A DNA stretch of 9,316 bases from an uncultured Pseudomonadota bacterium (GTDB taxonomy: Bacteria > Pseudomonadota > Gammaproteobacteria > Steroidobacterales > Steroidobacteraceae): the NCBI GenBank assembly GCA_903890265.1, contig CAITAM010000485.1, positions 1-9,316 on the forward strand, read 5' to 3'. The translations under genes and the position numbers were made by a program. Shown in pieces: positions 6,340-9,316 of this stretch. The notes beneath the pieces were generated by a model. It had not been told where the DNA came from. It worked only from the letters and a program-made list of their open reading frames with translations, and ran no database searches. Numbering within the stretch: the stretch's first letter is position 1; each line of letters begins with the position of its first letter.

Positions 6340-7401
6340 GCGCCCGACGAGCAGCGCCGAACCCGACGCCTTTTCGTAGCCGATCGTGAACGGCAGCTCG
6401 CCGGTGCTCGGGTGCGCCTTGTATTCCGCGACCAGTGCCTTCGCCGAGGGACTCGCCGCCCACAGCCGCTGCGGTGCCGAGAAATGCCCGTACAGCGACA
6501 GGGTATAGGCCCCGTGCAGCCGGTCGATGCCAAAGCCCGTCTCGTCCTGCACCACGATCGGCGCCGGCGGCGACAGCAGGAGCTCTGCAAGCTTCGCGAA
6601 ATGGGGGCTCTGCAGCAGGTGCGAGGCGGACTTCAGGAAGAGCACGTCGCGGGCATTCTTCTGCAGGTAGGCGCGGGCGGCCGGGTCCGGCCCAAGGCCG
6701 TGGTCGGACAGGTCGATCGTCAGGTAGTCGACGGTGAGTGCGCTGCCGTCGGCGCGCGTGCCGCTGAAGCGCACGCCCTGCGCCGGTCCCGGCGTGCCCG
6801 GCGCGCGCGCGACGAGCGCGCCGTCGGCCGCCACGGCCAGCACCTGCGCGTCGGTGACGGTCGCGCCGCCAAAGGCCAGCGAGTAGGCGAGGAGCTTGAT
6901 GAACCGCGGCTTGGACCCGCCGAGCCCGTTCAGGTCGTTGGTCCGGTAGTAACCGCGGTGCGCAAAGTAGCTCAGCATGTTGCACTCACGGGCCTGGCGG
7001 CCCGGGTCGTCGGCCGAGGCGCTCTCGAGCTGCTCGAGTTCGGGCTTCTGGTCGGCGACTAGCGTGAGGTGTTTTGCGCTCGGGAAGAGCGCCATCGCGG
7101 TGACGATGTCCGGGCCCGAGAACAGGTACAGCACGGGTCGTGAGCCGGCATCGGCGAGTTCGCGCAGACTCCAGCTCGTCATGCGGTTGGCGAAGTCGCT
7201 GGTGTAGTGCGCCTTCATCGCGTCGAAGTTCGGGCACTCGACGTGCGTCAGGCGGGACAGCGGCGATGCCGCAGCGGATGGCGCCGGCGCCGGTGTGGCG
7301 GCGTGGGCTACGGCACCGACCAGCACCAGCGCCGCGCGGAGCGCGTGCGCCTTCAACCGGGTAAGGCGCGTGGCCGGGCGGCCACGACATGCTGCGTTCA
7401 T
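6325..7401 (-). CDS. Exported conserved protein of unknown function (SGPD-motif family)
   Basis: 358 residues with a signal peptide (about 1-35, LRAALVLVGAVAHAAT), so periplasmic or surface-located. I know of no characterised member. Recognisable blocks are PVLYLFSGPDIVTAMALFP (89-107), HLTLVADQKPE (111-121), YYRTNDLNG (151-159), VDYLTIDLSD (224-233), FLKSASHLL (255-263), IVVQDETGFGID (282-293) and LSLYGHFSAP (301-310). From memory these match a widespread uncharacterised family with YFSGPDF, LKSASYLM, QDDSG and LYG-type blocks. The SGPD block with its following beta-strand and acidic residue recalls a Rossmann-like motif, but that is speculation. The ATG at 7401 has AGGAG 10 nt upstream. It is convergent with the M23 gene and divergent from the methyltransferase. 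The coding call is firm; the function is unassigned. Confidence 0.87.
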   Translation of the reverse strand: MNAACRGRPATRLTRLKAHALRAALVLVGAVAHAATPAPAPSAAASPLSRLTHVECPNFDAMKAHYTSDFANRMTSWSLRELADAGSRPVLYLFSGPDIVTAMALFPSAKHLTLVADQKPELEQLESASADDPGRQARECNMLSYFAHRGYYRTNDLNGLGGSKPRFIKLLAYSLAFGGATVTDAQVLAVAADGALVARAPGTPGPAQGVRFSGTRADGSALTVDYLTIDLSDHGLGPDPAARAYLQKNARDVLFLKSASHLLQSPHFAKLAELLLSPPAPIVVQDETGFGIDRLHGAYTLSLYGHFSAPQRLWAASPSAKALVAEYKAHPSTGELPFTIGYEKASGSALLVGRRQSP

Positions 7402-7561
7402 TCCAGACGGTCTCCTGCTGACGGGCGGGCCCGCGCCGACCCTCGGCGATGGGCGGGAAGGGAGCCTAGCGCTTGCGGGCGCGACGGGCCAGCCGTGCTG
7501 CGCCCCGGGCCGATAGTTGCTAGCCTAACGGCCGCGATGGCGCTGCAGGGCGAGTCACCCG

Positions 7562-8185
7562 ATGAGTGGATCCTTTGACGTCGACAAGCTCTACGCCGCC
7601 GCATCGACGGCGGAACTGATCGGCGAGTACGACCGGGTGGCCGGCGCCTACGACAGCGCCCTGCTGGACGGCCATGCCTGGTGTGCGCCGCGGATCGTCG
7701 CCCACGTCGCGGCCTGGCTCCTGCCGCGCGACAGTCGGGTACTGGATGCGGCCTGTGGCACGGGGCTGGTCGGTGACGTGCTGCGCGAGCTCGGCTTCGA
7801 CGCGCTGCACGGCCTCGACCTGTCCGCCGGCATGCTCGAGGTGGCGCGTGCCAAGGGCACGTACGCGGCCACGACGCTGGCGGCGCTCGGTGACCCGCTG
7901 CCGTTTGCCGACGGCGCGTTCGACGCGTTCACCGTCTGCGGCGCCTTCACGCCGCGCCACGCACCGCCGGCGTCGCTGGCCGAACTCGTCCGCGTGACCC
8001 GCCCCGGCGGGTACGCGATCTTCACGCTCAGGGCCGACGACCCCGCGCCGGGCTTCGACGAGGCCATCGCAGCGCTGACCGGGGCCGGTCGCTGGCGGCT
8101 GCTTCAGGTCGGCACCGATTTCCAGTCGCTGCCGAAAGCCGAACCCCACGTGCGCAACCGCATCCACGTCTACGTCGTTGGCTGA
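7562..8185 (+). CDS. Class I SAM-dependent methyltransferase, METTL27-like
   Basis: 207-residue cytosolic methyltransferase of the seven-strand Rossmann fold. It has the SAM motif I VLDAACGTGLVGDVLRELGF (60-79), motif II/post-I HGLDLSAGMLEVA (83-95), the acidic motif PLPFADGAFDAFTVCGAF (112-129) and ELVRVTRPGGYAIFTLR (141-157). The N-terminal helix YDRVAGAYD (23-31) is typical. The closest pattern I can recall is vertebrate METTL27/WBSCR27 (DVACGTGLVAAEL, LHGVDGSPGMLEQA, KPGGL). The methyl acceptor is unknown. ATG 7562 has GGCGAG about 8 nt upstream. The 160-bp gap to the divergent gene at 7401 shows no convincing promoter by eye. It is separated from the next plus-strand gene by 84 bp. Confidence 0.92.
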   Translation: MSGSFDVDKLYAAASTAELIGEYDRVAGAYDSALLDGHAWCAPRIVAHVAAWLLPRDSRVLDAACGTGLVGDVLRELGFDALHGLDLSAGMLEVARAKGTYAATTLAALGDPLPFADGAFDAFTVCGAFTPRHAPPASLAELVRVTRPGGYAIFTLRADDPAPGFDEAIAALTGAGRWRLLQVGTDFQSLPKAEPHVRNRIHVYVVG

Positions 8186-8269
8186 TCGGCGCAGGGTCCG
8201 GCCGCGCCGGGTGGCCGGGCGGCCGGCGCTCGGCGGCCTGCCGGCGCCGCCGGCACGAGGATCGGGGGC

Positions 8270-8959
8270 GTGAGCGCAGGGCCGGTGCCCGCTCGCGCGG
8301 CGGCGGTCCTGCTCGCGGCCGGGCTCGGCGTACGTCTTGGCGGTCGGCCGAAGGCCCTGGTCCGCCTCAACGGCGAGCCGCTGGTGTGCCGCGCACTCAG
8401 GATCCTGAACGAGGCGGGTATCGACGAGGTAACGATCGTGCTCGGTGCCCGCGCGGCGGAGGTCCGCGCCGTGCTCGAGCCTCGCGCGGCGAAGATCGTG
8501 GTCAACGAGCACTTCCGGGTGGGTCAGGTGAGCTCGGTCAGGGCGGGGCTCGCCGCCGTCAGCCGGGCGGCCACGGCGGTGCTCGTCGCGCTCTGCGATC
8601 AGCCGCTCCTGACCGCGGCCGACGTGGACTTCCTGTTGCGGATCCATGCCGAGCGGCGGGCCGCGGCGACGGTGCCGCGTTCGGCGCACGGCCGCGGCAA
8701 CCCGGTCGTGCTCGCGCCGCGCGTCGTTGCCGCCGTGCTCGCCGCGGGTCCGGCCGTGGGCCCGCGGCAATGGCTCGACGCGCACCCCACCGAGGTCGTC
8801 TATGCCGAGGTGACCCACCACCGCTACGCGTTCGACCTCGACACGGTCAGCCATTGCGAGGCGCTGGTTCGTGCCACCGGCTGGTCCTGCGAGCTGCCGG
8901 CGCCCGAGGCCGCCGAGCCTCACCCCGCGGACTGTCAGTCGCTCAGCGACCCCACCTGA
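8270..8959 (+). CDS. MobA/MocA-like nucleotidyltransferase (molybdenum-cofactor type)
   Basis: 229-residue NTP transferase of the MobA-like (NTP_transf_3) family. The glycine-rich nucleotide loop LLAAGLGVRLGGRPKAL lies at 14-30 with Lys28 contacting phosphate. CDQPLL (109-114) carries the metal-binding Asp, GRGNPVVLAP (141-150) matches the G-x-P-V block of MocA, and FDLDT (188-192) corresponds to the family's D-x-D-T end motif. MocA adds CMP to the molybdopterin cofactor, maturing it for xanthine-dehydrogenase-family enzymes. Such an enzyme is not seen nearby, so the substrate is inferred and another nucleotide-sugar role is possible. The start is GTG at 8270 with GAGG about 9 nt upstream. 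The last 20 or so residues are an irregular tail. Its 3' end overlaps the end of the convergent receptor gene by 17 nt. Confidence 0.88.
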   Translation: MSAGPVPARAAAVLLAAGLGVRLGGRPKALVRLNGEPLVCRALRILNEAGIDEVTIVLGARAAEVRAVLEPRAAKIVVNEHFRVGQVSSVRAGLAAVSRAATAVLVALCDQPLLTAADVDFLLRIHAERRAAATVPRSAHGRGNPVVLAPRVVAAVLAAGPAVGPRQWLDAHPTEVVYAEVTHHRYAFDLDTVSHCEALVRATGWSCELPAPEAAEPHPADCQSLSDPT

Positions 8960-9155
8960 TGCCGGCGTACAGCGCGCGCGGCGCGGCGGGGCACGCGGTG
9001 CGCGGATCCGTGACGCCGCCCGGCACGGCAGGCCACGGCACGGTCGTCACCGGGCCGAACGCGCCGTAGGTCTCGTAGCGGCGGTCGGTGAGGTTGTTCA
9101 CCACCGCGAACACCGACCAGCCGCCACCGAGCCGCCAGGCGAGGTTGGCATCGAG
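8943..9155 (-). pseudogene. TonB-dependent receptor, C-terminal 70 residues, cut by an IS element
   Basis: Reading the minus strand upward from the TGA at 8945-8943 gives 70 uninterrupted residues of an outer-membrane beta-barrel end: LDANLAWRLGGGWSVFAVV, NNLTDRRYETYGAFG, then DPRTACPAAPRALYAGIRW, with a final GR. NNLTDRRYETYG and the C-terminal YAGIRW match the last strands of TonB-dependent receptors, including a DPRT-x-x-PA-x-P block that I recall from one such subgroup. The homology ends where IS DNA begins near 9156, so the N-terminal part must lie beyond the insertion, outside this window, or is lost. No start is possible here. If the insertion is simple, the missing barrel should reappear on the minus strand right of the IS. 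The remnant overlaps the nucleotidyltransferase gene end by 17 nt. Confidence 0.8.
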
Positions 9156-9316
9156 TGACCTGACCTGAATTTCCTGGTCCAGCCTGATGTTCCCTAAAAT
9201 TGAGGAACGGAGGGTTGAAGACCATGCCGAAACAACGGTTTACGACTGAAGAGATCATCCACAAGCTGCGCGAGGCCGACGTTTGGATCGGCCAGGGCAA
9301 GACCGTTGCCGACGCC
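9156..9316 (+). mobile_element. Left end of an IS3-family insertion sequence (partial)
   Basis: The receptor reading frame stops being recognisable at 9155, and a transposase gene of the IS3 family starts 69 nt later. The left terminus probably begins at a TG: TGACC occurs twice in tandem (9156-9165) followed by TGAATTTCCTGG, so the exact end is at 9156, 9161 or 9166. The DNA from here to 9220 is noticeably less GC-rich than the flanking genes. The right end and target duplication are outside the window. Confidence 0.75.
9224..9316 (+). CDS. IS3-family transposase OrfA (N-terminus only)
   Basis: 31 codons are visible before the window ends: MPKQRFTTEEIIHKLREA, then DVWIGQGKTVADA. This is the start of the helix-turn-helix DNA-binding protein of IS3-family elements of the IS407 type (typical relatives begin SKRRFTPEEII-x-KLREAE). 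In the family, OrfA combines with OrfB by -1 frameshifting to make the active transposase. The ATG at 9224 follows GGAGGG (9209-9214) with about 9 nt spacing, a strong ribosome site. The direction runs away from the disrupted receptor. Family assignment is firm even from this fragment. Confidence 0.9.
   Translation, partial: MPKQRFTTEEIIHKLREADVWIGQGKTVADA

Noticed and set aside
8231..8252. 7-bp GC-only hairpin (CGGCGGC / GCCGCCG, 8-nt loop) between the methyltransferase and nucleotidyltransferase genes
   Set aside because: There is no T-tract, and such stems arise readily by chance in DNA this GC-rich; too weak to call a terminator.
7520..8923. 467-codon minus-strand open frame under the methyltransferase and nucleotidyltransferase genes
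   Set aside because: It crosses two recognisable plus-strand genes and the gap between them, and has no recognisable domain.
1..9316. CRISPR array, tRNA or rRNA gene, prophage, toxin-antitoxin or defence cluster
   Set aside because: I saw no regularly spaced repeats, no cloverleaf-like segment and no relevant protein family; the only mobile DNA is the IS end at the right edge.

Overview
This 9.3 kb window is GC-rich (about 70% by eye) and densely coded. It looks like chromosomal DNA from a Gram-negative proteobacterium, probably a gammaproteobacterium. The reasons are several predicted exported envelope proteins, a TonB-dependent receptor C-terminus, a PlpD-type patatin with a POTRA-like region, a TruC-type tRNA pseudouridine synthase and an IS3-family element. 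The taxonomic guess is inference; there is no rRNA or tRNA gene to anchor it.

Positions 1-2341 (minus strand) hold a tight three-gene block, read right to left. It contains a TruC/RluA-type pseudouridine synthase, a small two-helix membrane protein that looks like a K+-channel pore module with a degenerate selectivity filter (ATGA overlap with the synthase), and an exported patatin-like phospholipase that runs off the left edge (4-nt gap). Facing away from it is folE (GTP cyclohydrolase I), which has no ATG or GTG at its expected start.

Positions 3038-3255 are intergenic and carry a good candidate sigma-70 promoter (TTGACG, 17 nt, CACAAT). This leads into a three-gene plus-strand operon of exported proteins: a small cupin, an alpha/beta hydrolase and an M23 (LytM) peptidase with a His-rich N-terminal segment. 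The genes are 4 nt apart or overlap by 4 nt, and the second and third appear to use GTG and TTG starts.

Positions 6325-7401 (minus) encode an exported conserved protein of unknown function. Divergent from it are a METTL27-like SAM methyltransferase and then a MobA/MocA-like nucleotidyltransferase. The nucleotidyltransferase gene overlaps tail-to-tail with the last 71 codons (including the stop) of a TonB-dependent receptor. That receptor is cut by the left end of an IS3-family insertion sequence, whose orfA starts at 9224 and runs off the right edge.

I found no defence system, CRISPR array, phage module or biosynthetic cluster. The points most worth following up are the filter-degenerate channel-like protein inside the truC-patatin block, the folE start anomaly, the unusual exported-protein operon, the uncharacterised exported family, and the IS-disrupted receptor.
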